Source of the DNA: an uncultured Clostridia bacterium
GTDB lineage: Bacteria; Bacillota; Clostridia; Oscillospirales; CAG-272
DNA length: 13,242 bases
NCBI GenBank assembly: GCA_937898155.1
Contig: CALEJO010000109.1
Coordinates: 1-13,242 of the forward strand
Reading direction: 5' to 3'
In this document: positions 1-8,224 of the stretch, in pieces
How positions within the stretch are numbered: position 1 is the stretch's first letter
Layout: each line of letters opens with the position of its first letter
Notes under the pieces: generated by a model
The model's input: the letters and a program-made list of their open reading frames with translations, nothing else
The model's database searches: none
What the model was told of the DNA's origin: nothing
Translations under genes and position numbers: made by a program

Positions 1-867
1 CAGATAGTCGCGGAACCACGCGCCGAGCGTCATATGCCAACGTCGCCAAAATTCCGTGGCGCTCCGCGACGCGAACGGGTGATCGAAGTTTTCGGGGAAG
101 TGAAAGCCGAGCATCGCGCCGAGCCCGATCGCCATATCGGAATAGCCGGAAAAGTCAAAATAGATTTGGAGCGGCAGGGCGAGCGCGCAGAGCCACGCCA
201 TCGAAAGCGTGTGATTGCCTGCGCTTTCATAGGTTTGGGCAAGCTCGGCGAGCGTATTGGCGATCAGCACTTTTTTGCCGAGTCCGAAGCAGAAGCGGCG
301 GATGCCCGCTGAAAGCGCTTCGACGTTCACCTTGCGATCGACGAGCTCTTCCGCGACCGTTTCATAGCGGACGATCGGACCGGCGATAAGCTGCGGAAAG
401 ATCGTCACATAAGTGGCAAAACGGAAAAAGTTCCGCTCCGCCTTGACATTCCCGCGATAGACGTCGATCGTATAGCTCATCGTCTGGAACGTATAGAAGC
501 TGATGCCGATGGGAAGCGCAACTTGCAACAGCGGCATCGCCGCGCCCGTCAACAGACGGAAGCTTTCGAGCAGGAGATCGGCGTATTTGAAATAGCCGAG
601 GAGCCCGAGGTTGAACGCGAGCGAAAGCCCGAGAAAGAGGCGCGTCAGCGCCTTTTTTTCGCGGAAGCGTTCGATGCCGAGGGAGCAGAAATAGTCCGTC
701 AGCGCCGACGCGATCATCAGAAGCGTTAGAATTTGCTCGCCGACAAAATAGAAGAGCAAGCTGGAAAGGAGCAACACCGCGTTTTTCGCGCGTTTCGGCA
801 AAATGGTGTGCAGGATCAATACGGCGGGCAGGAACAGATAGAGAAACCCAAGACTGGAAAAGACCAT
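1..867 (-). CDS. MBOAT family O-acyltransferase, AlgI/DltB-like (C-terminus beyond left edge)
   Basis: A multi-pass membrane enzyme expected to move acyl (usually acetyl) groups across the membrane to an exported glycan. The first 289 residues are visible and the frame is still open at base 1. Hydrophobic segments lie near residues 1-20, 30-60, 76-95 and 113-135. The family landmarks are present: SFYTFQTMSYTIDVYRG near 123-139, FPQLIAGPIVRY near 157-168, YFDFSGYSDMAIGLG near 236-250, and FWRRWHMTLGAWFRDYL at 273-289, which holds the conserved histidine (H278). Complete AlgI-type proteins run to about 450-520 residues, so roughly the last third is outside the window. The ATG at 867 has an ideal AAGGAGG that overlaps the stop codon of the DHHW gene 10 bases upstream, which points to one transcript and translational coupling. 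The family is sure; the substrate glycan is unknown. Confidence 0.93.
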   Translation of the reverse strand, partial: MVFSSLGFLYLFLPAVLILHTILPKRAKNAVLLLSSLLFYFVGEQILTLLMIASALTDYFCSLGIERFREKKALTRLFLGLSLAFNLGLLGYFKYADLLLESFRLLTGAAMPLLQVALPIGISFYTFQTMSYTIDVYRGNVKAERNFFRFATYVTIFPQLIAGPIVRYETVAEELVDRKVNVEALSAGIRRFCFGLGKKVLIANTLAELAQTYESAGNHTLSMAWLCALALPLQIYFDFSGYSDMAIGLGAMLGFHFPENFDHPFASRSATEFWRRWHMTLGAWFRDYL

Positions 868-877
868 ATCTGCCTCC

Positions 878-2002
878 TTAATCCGCGCGAAGCTCGCTCG
901 CGATATCGACGGTCGCCATGCTGAACGCGAACAGCACGTCCGCGTCCTCCGCGATCGGCATCATCGCCTGTGCGAGGGAAACGCTGATATAACGGACGTC
1001 GTAGATCACGACGCGGGAATAGCCGCAAAGGAGCAGAGGCGCGAGACTGCGCCCGTAAGAGTCGCTGAACAGGCAAAGCTTGGCGCCGCTCTCATTGAGC
1101 GGATTTTCGAGCACCGTCACGGGACAAGCGCCGCCGAGAAACACATCGTAGGGATCGCCGCCGCTGATTTTGCCTTCGTCGTAGATCACGCCGTCCTCAA
1201 AGCCCTTGGCGTTATTCATCATGCGCAGGACGCGGGCGTGATCCGTCACGTCCGAGCGGACGAGCGTCATCTCGTCTGGCGCGAGCGGGAGCGCCGCCTG
1301 CCCGTAATAGACGCCGTAAAACGGAGCGTCGAGCGTTTCTTTGCGGAGATTTGCGTTCGTCTGCCGCCCCATGCCGGAGAGCAGGGCGTCCGCGACATCG
1401 ACGATGCACTCCTGCCGCCAATGCAGATCGGTGGCGTAATAATCGTCGAGCGTGAGCAGATCGAAACTGTCGAGATACGTGCCCGGGGCGTCAGTCGTCA
1501 TTCGCGCGCGGAGCGCGGTGTAATCGACGGTCGGATAGCCGATCTCTTCGCCGAGGAAGAACATTTTGTCGGGAATGAGCGTCGCGAAAAAGCGGTGCGT
1601 GCCGTCCTCGCCGCCGAGCTTTTCGGTCAACTGACCGAGCCGTTTGAAGAGCAGATCGACCGATTTTTGTGTCGGTGTTTCAATCTGCGCGGCGTGTCCG
1701 TTTCGGATCACGATGCCGTGATTATCGGTTTGACGGAGCAGAGAACAGCGCGTGACGGCTTTGATCCGCCGGAACGTCTCCCGCAGGGGAAACTGATCGA
1801 GCAGATAGGATTCCACTTTGGTAAAAAACGTGCCGTCACCGACACTTTTCGCCGTCAACTCCGGCGGACGAGAAAGCGCCCTCCGTTCGGAAACCGAAAT
1901 GTCGGAGGGCGTTTTGACGAGCAACCAAACGCCGAACCCGATGATCCAAACCGCAAAGAAGACGCAGAAAATCATGTGGAGCCGTTTGTGCATGTGTTTC
2001 AT
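878..2002 (-). CDS. DHHW/AlgX-like SGNH-type acetyltransferase partner of MBOAT
   Basis: A 374-residue membrane-anchored protein and the likely extracytoplasmic partner of the MBOAT gene, passing acetyl groups to a surface polysaccharide. One N-terminal transmembrane segment spans about residues 9-29; the rest should lie outside the membrane. TDLHW at 191-195 matches the D-x-H-W block of DHHW/AlgX/AlgJ proteins, and SDSYG at 313-317 is the serine motif. D192, H194 and S315 therefore form a plausible catalytic triad like that described for AlgX. The YLLDQFPLRETFRRIK block near 66-81 is also typical of DHHW proteins. The ATG at 2002 starts 4 bases after the lipoprotein stop codon and has no clear Shine-Dalgarno of its own, so it probably depends on coupling; a second ATG at 1993 is possible. 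It ends with TAA. Family confidence is high; the exact substrate is unknown. Confidence 0.88.
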   Translation of the reverse strand: MKHMHKRLHMIFCVFFAVWIIGFGVWLLVKTPSDISVSERRALSRPPELTAKSVGDGTFFTKVESYLLDQFPLRETFRRIKAVTRCSLLRQTDNHGIVIRNGHAAQIETPTQKSVDLLFKRLGQLTEKLGGEDGTHRFFATLIPDKMFFLGEEIGYPTVDYTALRARMTTDAPGTYLDSFDLLTLDDYYATDLHWRQECIVDVADALLSGMGRQTNANLRKETLDAPFYGVYYGQAALPLAPDEMTLVRSDVTDHARVLRMMNNAKGFEDGVIYDEGKISGGDPYDVFLGGACPVTVLENPLNESGAKLCLFSDSYGRSLAPLLLCGYSRVVIYDVRYISVSLAQAMMPIAEDADVLFAFSMATVDIASELRAD

Positions 2003-2006
2003 AAAA

Positions 2007-2669
2007 TCAGCCGAGCATGCCGCCGCCCATCAGACCGCCGGAGGAGTTCCAATCGTTTTCGCGGTCGATGCGGGTGGATTCCACGGCAGACAGCGCCTCT
2101 ACGGCAGCGTAAACCGCTTCGCAGGAGGTTTCGCTGGATGCCGCGAAGACGACATAATCGCCCGCGAACGCGCCGACGATGGCGCGCGGTTTCAGACAGC
2201 CGAAGCGGTTGGGCTTCGTGTTCATCACAATCTTGTTCGCGACGGTCGCCACGTCCGTGCCCTCTTTGAGCTTGATGACGACGATGCTGTGCGTAAACCA
2301 CGAGCCGTTCGGCTTCGATTCGATCGCGCTGTCGATATACTGCGCGTATTCATCTTCGGTGAGCCCGAGGACGGTCTCGCAGCGTTCCGCGTCCACGACG
2401 GTGGGCGTGCATTCGATCGAAGCGATCCCGAATTCCGGATCGGTGTCGAGTTCGATCGCTTTGGCGACGATCGCGTCGAGGATTTCTTCGATCGTGCCTT
2501 CAAACGCCGCTTTGACGACCGGCGTCGGCTCGGTCGTGGAGGTGATCTCCGTCGCGAAGGTCGATTCCGCGGGATCGGTGGCGCTCGTTTCTGCGGGCGT
2601 ATCGCCGCAGGCGGTCAGGGTTGCCAGCACGAATGCCAGCGCAAGAAGGGTGCAAATGAGTTTTTTCAT
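2007..2669 (-). CDS. Exported lipoprotein, probable DUF4358 family
   Basis: A 220-residue lipoprotein of unknown function, first gene of the putative glycan-acylation unit. MKKLICTLLALAFVLATLTAC is a classic lipoprotein signal with lipidation expected at C21. A Thr/Ser/Pro/Glu-rich linker follows to about residue 50. The remaining mixed alpha/beta domain has GLTEDEYAQYIDSAI, a strand rich in VIVIK-like residues and a late AGDYVVFAAS strand. This layout resembles DUF4358, a family I recall beside DHHW and MBOAT genes in Clostridia, but I assign it from memory of the pattern. The ATG at 2669 is chosen over the in-frame ATG at 2693 because it directly begins the signal peptide and has AGAAAGGA at good spacing. 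The C-terminus is glycine/methionine-rich. It stops with TGA four bases before the DHHW start. Confidence 0.75.
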   Translation of the reverse strand: MKKLICTLLALAFVLATLTACGDTPAETSATDPAESTFATEITSTTEPTPVVKAAFEGTIEEILDAIVAKAIELDTDPEFGIASIECTPTVVDAERCETVLGLTEDEYAQYIDSAIESKPNGSWFTHSIVVIKLKEGTDVATVANKIVMNTKPNRFGCLKPRAIVGAFAGDYVVFAASSETSCEAVYAAVEALSAVESTRIDRENDWNSSGGLMGGGMLG

Positions 2670-2752
2670 GATGGATTCCTTTCTGATAAACATAGAAATG
2701 ATAAAGACAAAAACACGAAAGAGTATAGATAGTATGTGAACCTTTCTGCGTT

Positions 2753-2782
2753 TCTATAAGATGCCTTTCCGTTCTTTGTCGA
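2753..2782 (-). promoter_or_regulatory. Candidate sigma-A promoter for the lipoprotein-DHHW-MBOAT unit
   Basis: On the minus strand TCGACA (2777-2782) and TATAGA (2753-2758) are 18 bases apart, giving a leader of about 75-80 bases before the ATG at 2669. The -10 match is only moderate, so this is tentative. Apart from this and the gapA terminator, I see nothing in the 2670-2875 gap. Confidence 0.35.
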
Positions 2783-2827
2783 TTTGCGTTTCGGTTTCTC
2801 TCACCGATTTCGCAAATCTTTTTGCAA

Positions 2828-2860
2828 AAGAAAAGCGCTCGCATCGCGAGCGCTTTTCTT
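2828..2860 (-). terminator. Intrinsic terminator of gapA
   Basis: A perfect 15-bp stem (2828-2842 with 2846-2860) has a GCGCTCGC core and a 3-base loop. On the minus strand it is followed by a T-rich stretch. It begins 15 bases beyond the gapA stop codon and isolates gapA from the lipoprotein unit downstream. Confidence 0.85.
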
Positions 2861-2875
2861 CAACCGTTTGGGAAA

Positions 2876-3904
2876 TTAAAGTTCTGCGAAATACTTGATA
2901 GTGCGGACCATTTGAGAGGTATAGCTGTTCTCGTTGTCATACCAGGAGACGACCTGAACCTGATAGGTGTCATCGTCGATCTTGGCGACCATGGTCTGGG
3001 TAGCGTCGAAGAGGGAACCGTAGCGCATACCGATGACGTCGGAGGAAACGATTTCGTCGGTGTTATAGCCGAAGCTCTCGTTGGAAGCGGCTTTCATCGC
3101 TTCGTTGATGCCTTCCTTGGTGACGTCTTTGCCCTTGACGACAGCGACGAGAATGGTGGTGGAACCGGTGCAGGTCGGAACGCGCTGCGCAGAGCCGATG
3201 AGCTTACCGTTGAGTTCCGGAATGACAAGGCCGATCGCCTTTGCGGCGCCGGTGGAGTTCGGAACGATGTTCTGCGCACCTGCGCGGGAACGGCGGAGAT
3301 CGCCTTTGCGCTGCGGACCGTCGAGGATCATCTGGTCGCCGGTGTAGGCATGGACGGTGGTCATGATGCCGCTCTGAATGGGAGCGTAATCGTTGAGCGC
3401 CTTTGCCATGGGCGCGAGGCAGTTGGTCGTGCAGGAAGCGGCGGAAATGATCTGGTCTTCCTTGGTCAGCGTCTTGTTGTTGACGTTGAACACGATGGTT
3501 TTGAGGTCATTGCCCGCAGGAGCGGAGATGACGACTTTTTTCGCGCCGGCGGTGATGTGCGCCATGGATTTCTCCTTGGAGGTGTAGAAGCCGGTGCATT
3601 CGAGAACGACGTCCACGTCGAGCTTGCCCCACGGGCACTCAGCGGCGTCTTTGCAAGCGTAGATCTTGATCTCTTTGCCGTCCACGATGATGGAATCATC
3701 GGTGGCGTCAACCGTGTGTTTGCCTTCGCCGATGTGACCGAGGAAGGAACCCTGCGCGGTATCATATTTGAGAAGGTGAGCGAGCATCTTGGGGCTCGTG
3801 AGGTCGTTGATCGCGACGACTTCATAACCCTCTGCATCGAACATTTGTCTGAACGCGAGACGGCCGATGCGACCGAAACCGTTGATAGCAACTTTGACTG
3901 CCAT
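2876..3904 (-). CDS. gapA: Glyceraldehyde-3-phosphate dehydrogenase (type I, NAD)
   Basis: Converts glyceraldehyde-3-phosphate, NAD and phosphate to 1,3-bisphosphoglycerate in glycolysis, in the cytoplasm as a tetramer. The 342 residues are full length. The NAD-binding fold opens with NGFGRIGR (8-15), and D34 in AIND is the acidic residue that favours NAD over NADP. The catalytic block SAASCTTNC puts the nucleophile at C158, and H185 in TTVHAYT is the partner histidine. The C-terminal WYDNENSY block is also intact. The ATG at 3904 follows GGAGG. The gene has its own promoter at 3964-3992 and a strong terminator, and no other glycolytic gene (such as pgk, tpi or a CggR-type regulator) flanks it here, so it is probably monocistronic. 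It ends with TAA. No unusual residue was seen. Confidence 0.98.
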   Translation of the reverse strand: MAVKVAINGFGRIGRLAFRQMFDAEGYEVVAINDLTSPKMLAHLLKYDTAQGSFLGHIGEGKHTVDATDDSIIVDGKEIKIYACKDAAECPWGKLDVDVVLECTGFYTSKEKSMAHITAGAKKVVISAPAGNDLKTIVFNVNNKTLTKEDQIISAASCTTNCLAPMAKALNDYAPIQSGIMTTVHAYTGDQMILDGPQRKGDLRRSRAGAQNIVPNSTGAAKAIGLVIPELNGKLIGSAQRVPTCTGSTTILVAVVKGKDVTKEGINEAMKAASNESFGYNTDEIVSSDVIGMRYGSLFDATQTMVAKIDDDTYQVQVVSWYDNENSYTSQMVRTIKYFAEL

Positions 3905-3963
3905 GATAAAAAATCCTCCGAATATCTTTTTTTGTGTGGAAAAATATTTCCATATACGTCAAT

Positions 3964-3992
3964 ATTTTAACCGATATCGGAAAATTTTACAA
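3964..3992 (-). promoter_or_regulatory. gapA promoter with an internal palindrome
   Basis: On the minus strand TTGTAA (-35, 3987-3992) and TAAAAT (-10, 3964-3969) are 17 bases apart, predicting a leader of about 50 bases. The spacer contains the perfect 10-base palindrome CCGATATCGG (3971-3980), which could be an operator. Confidence 0.7.
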
Positions 3993-4031
3993 GCCCTTTT
4001 TGAAAAATAATTGTGCTTTTTCATGTTTTAT

Positions 4032-4059
4032 TTGACTTTTTTCACTTTTTGCATAAAAT
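4032..4059 (+). promoter_or_regulatory. Promoter of the small helical protein gene
   Basis: TTGACT (4032-4037) and TAAAAT (4054-4059) are 16 bases apart, about 50 bases before the ATG at 4109. It is back to back with the gapA promoter in an AT-rich divergent region. Confidence 0.65.
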
Positions 4060-4108
4060 AGGCGCGTTCGGAGCATAGTATCGGTATCTCGAACAAGAGG
4101 AGGATTTT

Positions 4109-4567
4109 ATGTCCGAAAAACAGAAAAAACAGACCGATCCGAACGAACAATTTTTGCAGGATCTCTATGAAAGCGTTTGCATGGGGACGGATTCCGTCAC
4201 GACGGTGCTGGGCAAAACCGATGACGCGGCGCTTCGTATGGAGCTGACGGCACAGCTCGACGGGTATCAGAATTTCGCCAATCTGACGCGCAACAAGTTG
4301 ACTGAGCTGAATAAACAGGCGAAAGAGGTCAACGCGTTCGCCAAAATGCCCGCGGAGCTTTCCATCATGATGACGACGATGGTCAACAGCTCACCCTCCA
4401 AGATCGCGGAAATGATGATCAACGGCTCGACGATGGGCGTCATCGACCTGACGCGCCGCGTGAATCGGGCGAAAGGAGAGGGCGTCGGTGCCGATCTGAC
4501 GAAGCTCGCAAACGATATGATCGCGTTCGAAGAGGGAAACATCGGCAAACTCAAAGCGTTCTTATAA
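4109..4567 (+). CDS. Small all-helical protein, ferritin-like/DUF2383-type fold suspected
   Basis: A 152-residue cytoplasmic protein with no signal peptide or membrane segment. It appears to be built from four amphipathic helices (about 12-35, 39-72, 82-118 and 126-151). The stretch SSPSKIAEMMINGSTMGVIDL near 94-114 is the most family-like part and resembles small DUF2383-type four-helix-bundle proteins of Clostridia, a resemblance judged by eye. It has 11 methionines, a single cysteine (C24) and no histidine, so it lacks the usual His ligands of a ferritin di-iron centre. The start is firm: AAGAGGAGG lies just before the ATG, and a good promoter sits upstream. It stops with TAA immediately before a hairpin terminator, so it is monocistronic. 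Function is not known; a scaffold or stress-related role is only a guess. Confidence 0.85.
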   Translation: MSEKQKKQTDPNEQFLQDLYESVCMGTDSVTTVLGKTDDAALRMELTAQLDGYQNFANLTRNKLTELNKQAKEVNAFAKMPAELSIMMTTMVNSSPSKIAEMMINGSTMGVIDLTRRVNRAKGEGVGADLTKLANDMIAFEEGNIGKLKAFL

Positions 4568-4597
4568 AAAATGCCTTGCGCGAGCAAGGCATTTTTT
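4566..4597. terminator. Bidirectional terminator between the 4109 gene and dnaE
   Basis: A perfect 14-bp stem (4566-4579 with 4584-4597) is closed by a GCGA tetraloop. It has an A-run on one side and a T-run on the other, so it can end both the plus-strand gene and the convergent murB-whiA-dnaE transcript. It overlaps the last bases of the 4109 gene stop codon. Confidence 0.9.
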
Positions 4598-4606
4598 GAT
4601 CGGATT

Positions 4607-7600
4607 TCACGGTTTCAGCACCACGGCGTCGTCGCCGAGGAGGGCACGGAGCTGTGCCAGCATATGCGGCATCGGCTCGACGGCAATGCCGGTTTCTTTT
4701 TGATACGTCCCCGCGGACGCATCGTAATAGACGACGGGAACAGCTCCGTCGAAAATGCCGAGCAAGCTCTCGACACGGCGGAAGATTTCGCCGTCGAGAC
4801 GCGCGAATTTCAGATACAGCACACGCGGCTTGGCGGGCGCGGCGGGCGTCGTGGGTGCCGCTTCTTTTTTCGGATAGGACTTGCGGGGCGCGGCGAGCGG
4901 CTCCGCTTCGCCGTCAAAGCCCGCGATCAGCAGTTCCATTTTCGAGACGAGCAATTTCGGCGGCGCGTCCTCCGAGACGGAGAGCTCGCCGACGGCGGCG
5001 ACGGGCGCGTCCGGCGCGAGAAAATACGAATACTTTTCCAGCACCTTTGGGAAGATGACGAGCTCAATCTCGCCGAGACGGTCCTCGATTTTGAGGAATG
5101 CCATCGGCGCGCCCGCGCGCGTCTGTTTGCCTGTGCGTGAAACGACGATACCAGCGAGCGTCACGGTGTCACGGTCGTGATACGCGGGGACTTCTTCTGG
5201 GTTTTCCTCGTTGAATGCGGCGAGCACCTCGCTGATCGGCACGGCGCCGAGACAGGTCGCGTGGTGTTCGTATTCGTCAAACGGATGACCGGAAAAATAC
5301 ATTCCCATGCTTTCTTTTTCCTGGAAGAGCCGGTCGCGCAGAGGCATCTCCGGCATCTCGGGATACGCATATGCCGCGTCGGGCGCGGACGGCGATTCTT
5401 CACCGAACATCGCGTTTCCGAGCGAGAAGAGATCGAATTGTCCCGCTTCCTCGCTGCGGTTTTTTTTCACGTAAATGTCGATGATCTTTTCATATTCGGA
5501 AAGCAGCGCTGCGCGGGGCGTGCCGAGCGAATCGAACGCGCCGCTTTTGATGAGACTTTCCACCTGCCGTTTGTTCAGCTCGTGCGCACTCATACGCGCG
5601 ACAAAATCCTCGAACGACGAAAACGCGCCGCTTTGCCGCTCACGGATGACTTCCGCAAGGAACGAACGTCCGACATTTTTCACGCCGAGCAGACCGAAGC
5701 GGATCTACTTTTTGCCGTCCGAATCGACGACCGTATAGGTCTCGCGGCTTTCGTTGATGTCGGGACCGAGCACGGCAATTTTCATTTTCTGTGCTTGGTC
5801 GATATAGAGCGCGGTTTTCGGCAGATTGCCGAGCACCGAGGTCAGCAGGGAAGCGAGATATTCGCAGGGATAATGGGCTTTGAGATATGCCGTCCGATAC
5901 GACGTGTAGGCGTAAGCCGTCGCGTGACTTTTATTGAACGCGTAGGCGGCGAACGACGACATCGTATCGAAAATCTCCGTGGCGACCGCCTCGGAAATGC
6001 CGAGCGCGAGCGCGCCGTGACAGACTTCGTTTCCTTGTTCGTCTTTTTCACCGTAGAGGAACGCGTGACGCGACGCTTCCATTTCCTTGGCTTTTTTCTT
6101 CGACATCGCGCGGCGGATGATGTCCGCACGACCGTAGGAGAAGCCCGCGATCTCGCGGCAGATCGTCATGACCTGTTCTTGATAGAGAATGCAACCCGAC
6201 GTTTCGTCGAGGATCGGTTTCAGCTGCGGGCAGGCGTAGCGGATTTTTTCGGGATGCAGGCGGTTTTCGAGGAACTGCGGGATCGAGTCCATCGGTCCCG
6301 GACGGTAGATCGAGATGGCGAGGATGATGTCTTCGAGACAGTTCGGGCGCATTTGCGAAAGGAGCTTGCGCATCCCGCCCGATTCGAGCTGGAAGAGCCC
6401 GTCGGTTTTACCGGAGGCGAGAAGCTCATAGGTCGCCGCATCGTCAAACGGCACGCGCGAAAGCACGAAATCCGGCTCGGAACGGCGAATTTGCTTTTCG
6501 GTGTCCGAGAGGATCGTGAGATAACGCAGACCGAGAAAGTCGAATTTGAGCAGTCCGAGCTTCGCCACGGTGTCCATCGGGAACTGCGTCAGCATCATTT
6601 CGTCGTTGACGGCGACCGGCACGTAATCAGAAACGGGTTTGTCGGTGATGACGATGCCGGCGGCGTGCGCCGAGGCGTGGCGCGGCATCCCTTCGAGGGC
6701 GCGGGAAATTTCCACGAGCCGGCGGACGGTTTCGTTATTCTGCATCATATCGCCGAGCGGGCCTTCGAGTGCGTCGTCGATCGTCACGTGCAGATCGTTC
6801 GGCACCGCCTTGGCGACGACGTCCACGTCGGCATAGCTCATGCCGAGCACGCGCCCGACGTCGCGGATGACGGCTTTCGCCGCGAGCGTCCCGAACGTCG
6901 AAATGCCGCAGACGTGGTCTCTGCCGTATTTTTCGGAGACGTATTCGATCGCTTCGTCGCGGCGATCGTAGCAGAAGTCCGTATCGAAATCGGGCATGCT
7001 GACGCGCTCGGGATTCAAGAAGCGCTCGAACATCAAATGATAGCGGATCGAATCGACATCGGTGATGCCGACGAGATAGGCGACGAGACTGCCCGCGCCC
7101 GAGCCACGCCCGGGTCCGACGGGGATCTCACGCTCCCGCGCGGCACGGATGAAGTCCATGACGATCAGATAATATTCCGCGTAGCCCATCTTTTCGATGA
7201 TAGAAAGCTCGTATTCAATGCGATCGCGATAGACCGCTTCGGTGTGTTCTTCGGTGAAAATGATGCTGCCGTCCGCGACCTTTCCGGCAAAGCCCTCCAT
7301 GGCGAGCCGGCGCAGATACGCCGCGGGCTCCTCGCCCGTTTCGGGGCGGAAGCGCGGCAGGTAGAGATGCGAAAAGTCAAAATCAAATCGGCAGGCGTCG
7401 GCGATCTTTTGCGTATTATCGACCGCGTCCCGATAGATGTCGGCGGGGAAGAGCGTCCGCATCTCCTCCTCGGATTTCATATAAAATTCGTCGGTCTCAA
7501 AGCCGAACGGACGACCGTCGGCGATTTTATTGTTGGTCTGGATGCAGAGCAGAACCGCCTGCGTGTCGGCGTCGGCGCGGCGCAGATAATGGACGTCGTT

Positions 7601-8209
7601 CGTCGCGACGAGCGGGATTCCCGTTTCGCCGGAGATGCGCAGAAGCCCCTCGTTGACGGTCTGCTGCATCTCGATGCCGTGGTTCTGCAATTCGAGATAA
7701 TAATTGCCCTCGCAGAAGAGATCGCGCATCATCAGCGCGTGCTCTTTGGCTTTTTCATATTCGCCGTCCTCGATGAGACGCGGGAGTTGTCCCGCAAGGC
7801 ACGCGGAAAGCGCGATCAGCCCCTCGTGATGCTCGGCGAGCAGGTCGAGGTCGATGCGCGGCTTGGTATAGAAGCCCTCGGTGAATGCCTTGGAAACCAT
7901 ATAAATGAGATTCTGATAGCCGGTTTGATTTTTGACGAGAAGCACAAGGTGATAGCGCGTGCTGTCGGTCTCGTGGCGCTTTTCAAAGCGGGAGCCCGCC
8001 GCGACGTAAACCTCGCACCCGATGATCGGATGAATGCCCGCGTCCTTGCAGGCGCGGTAAAAGTCCACCACACCATACATCACGCCGTGGTCGGTGATGG
8101 CGACGGCGGTCTGTCCCAGCTCCGCGACGCGCGCTGGGATATCCCGAATGCGACACGCGCCGTCGAGCAAGCTGTATTCGCTGTGGAGATGCAGATGGAC
8201 GAAGGACAT
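4607..8209 (-). CDS. dnaE: DNA polymerase III subunit alpha with one in-frame TAG at codon 835
   Basis: Replicative polymerase that extends DNA from dNTPs. Read through the TAG it is 1200 residues, normal for bacterial DnaE. The N-terminal PHP domain opens with HLHLHSEYSLLDGA. The polymerase core has GPGRGSGAGSLVAY (365-378), MPDFDTDF with catalytic D407 and D409, and D557 in LLKFDFLGL as the third aspartate. FNKSHATAYA (758-767) belongs to the core/fingers region. After codon 835 (TAG, 5705-5707) the same frame continues with IRFGLLGVKNVG, the start of the helix-hairpin-helix tandem, and later an OB-fold (VTLAGIVVSRTGKQTR). The joined sequence GKK-TAG-IRFGL matches the normal family layout with one residue at the TAG. 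No start with a ribosome site follows the TAG. GAAAGGAG precedes the ATG at 8209, 15 bases after whiA. The true stop is TGA beside a terminator. UAG translation is inferred. Confidence 0.92.
5705..5707 (-). other. In-frame TAG (amber) codon inside dnaE
   Basis: On the minus strand the codons read GGC AAA AAG TAG ATC CGC TTC. The frame is unchanged on both sides, and the residues just after it are a conserved DnaE block. A single C-to-T transition from CAG (Gln) would produce it. It could be a reassigned or suppressed codon, a nonsense mutation, or a sequence error. Confidence 0.9.
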
Positions 8210-8224
8210 GGCGATGCTCCTTTC

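Noticed and set aside
1238..2732. Plus-strand open frames over the DHHW and lipoprotein genes
   Set aside because: They are Arg-rich antisense shadows. The minus-strand proteins have a signal peptide, catalytic motifs and coupled spacing.
2822..3970. Open frame on the plus strand covering gapA
   Set aside because: It is antisense to a perfectly conserved GAPDH, with no ribosome site and no family motifs.
5705..5707. Selenocysteine or dedicated pyrrolysine insertion
   Set aside because: Selenocysteine uses UGA. Neither site is an active-site position like those in methylamine methyltransferases, and no pyl gene is in the window. General pyrrolysine reading of UAG cannot be excluded from here.
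5700..5712. Programmed frameshift at the AAAAAG run in dnaE
   Set aside because: Zero-frame sequence is conserved on both sides of the TAG. A frameshift would lead out of the conserved frame.
4607..8209. dnaE as a natural split gene, like the cyanobacterial split-intein DnaE, or as two separate genes
   Set aside because: There is no intein sequence and no gap. The frame is identical on both sides of the TAG, and no ribosome site precedes any start after it.
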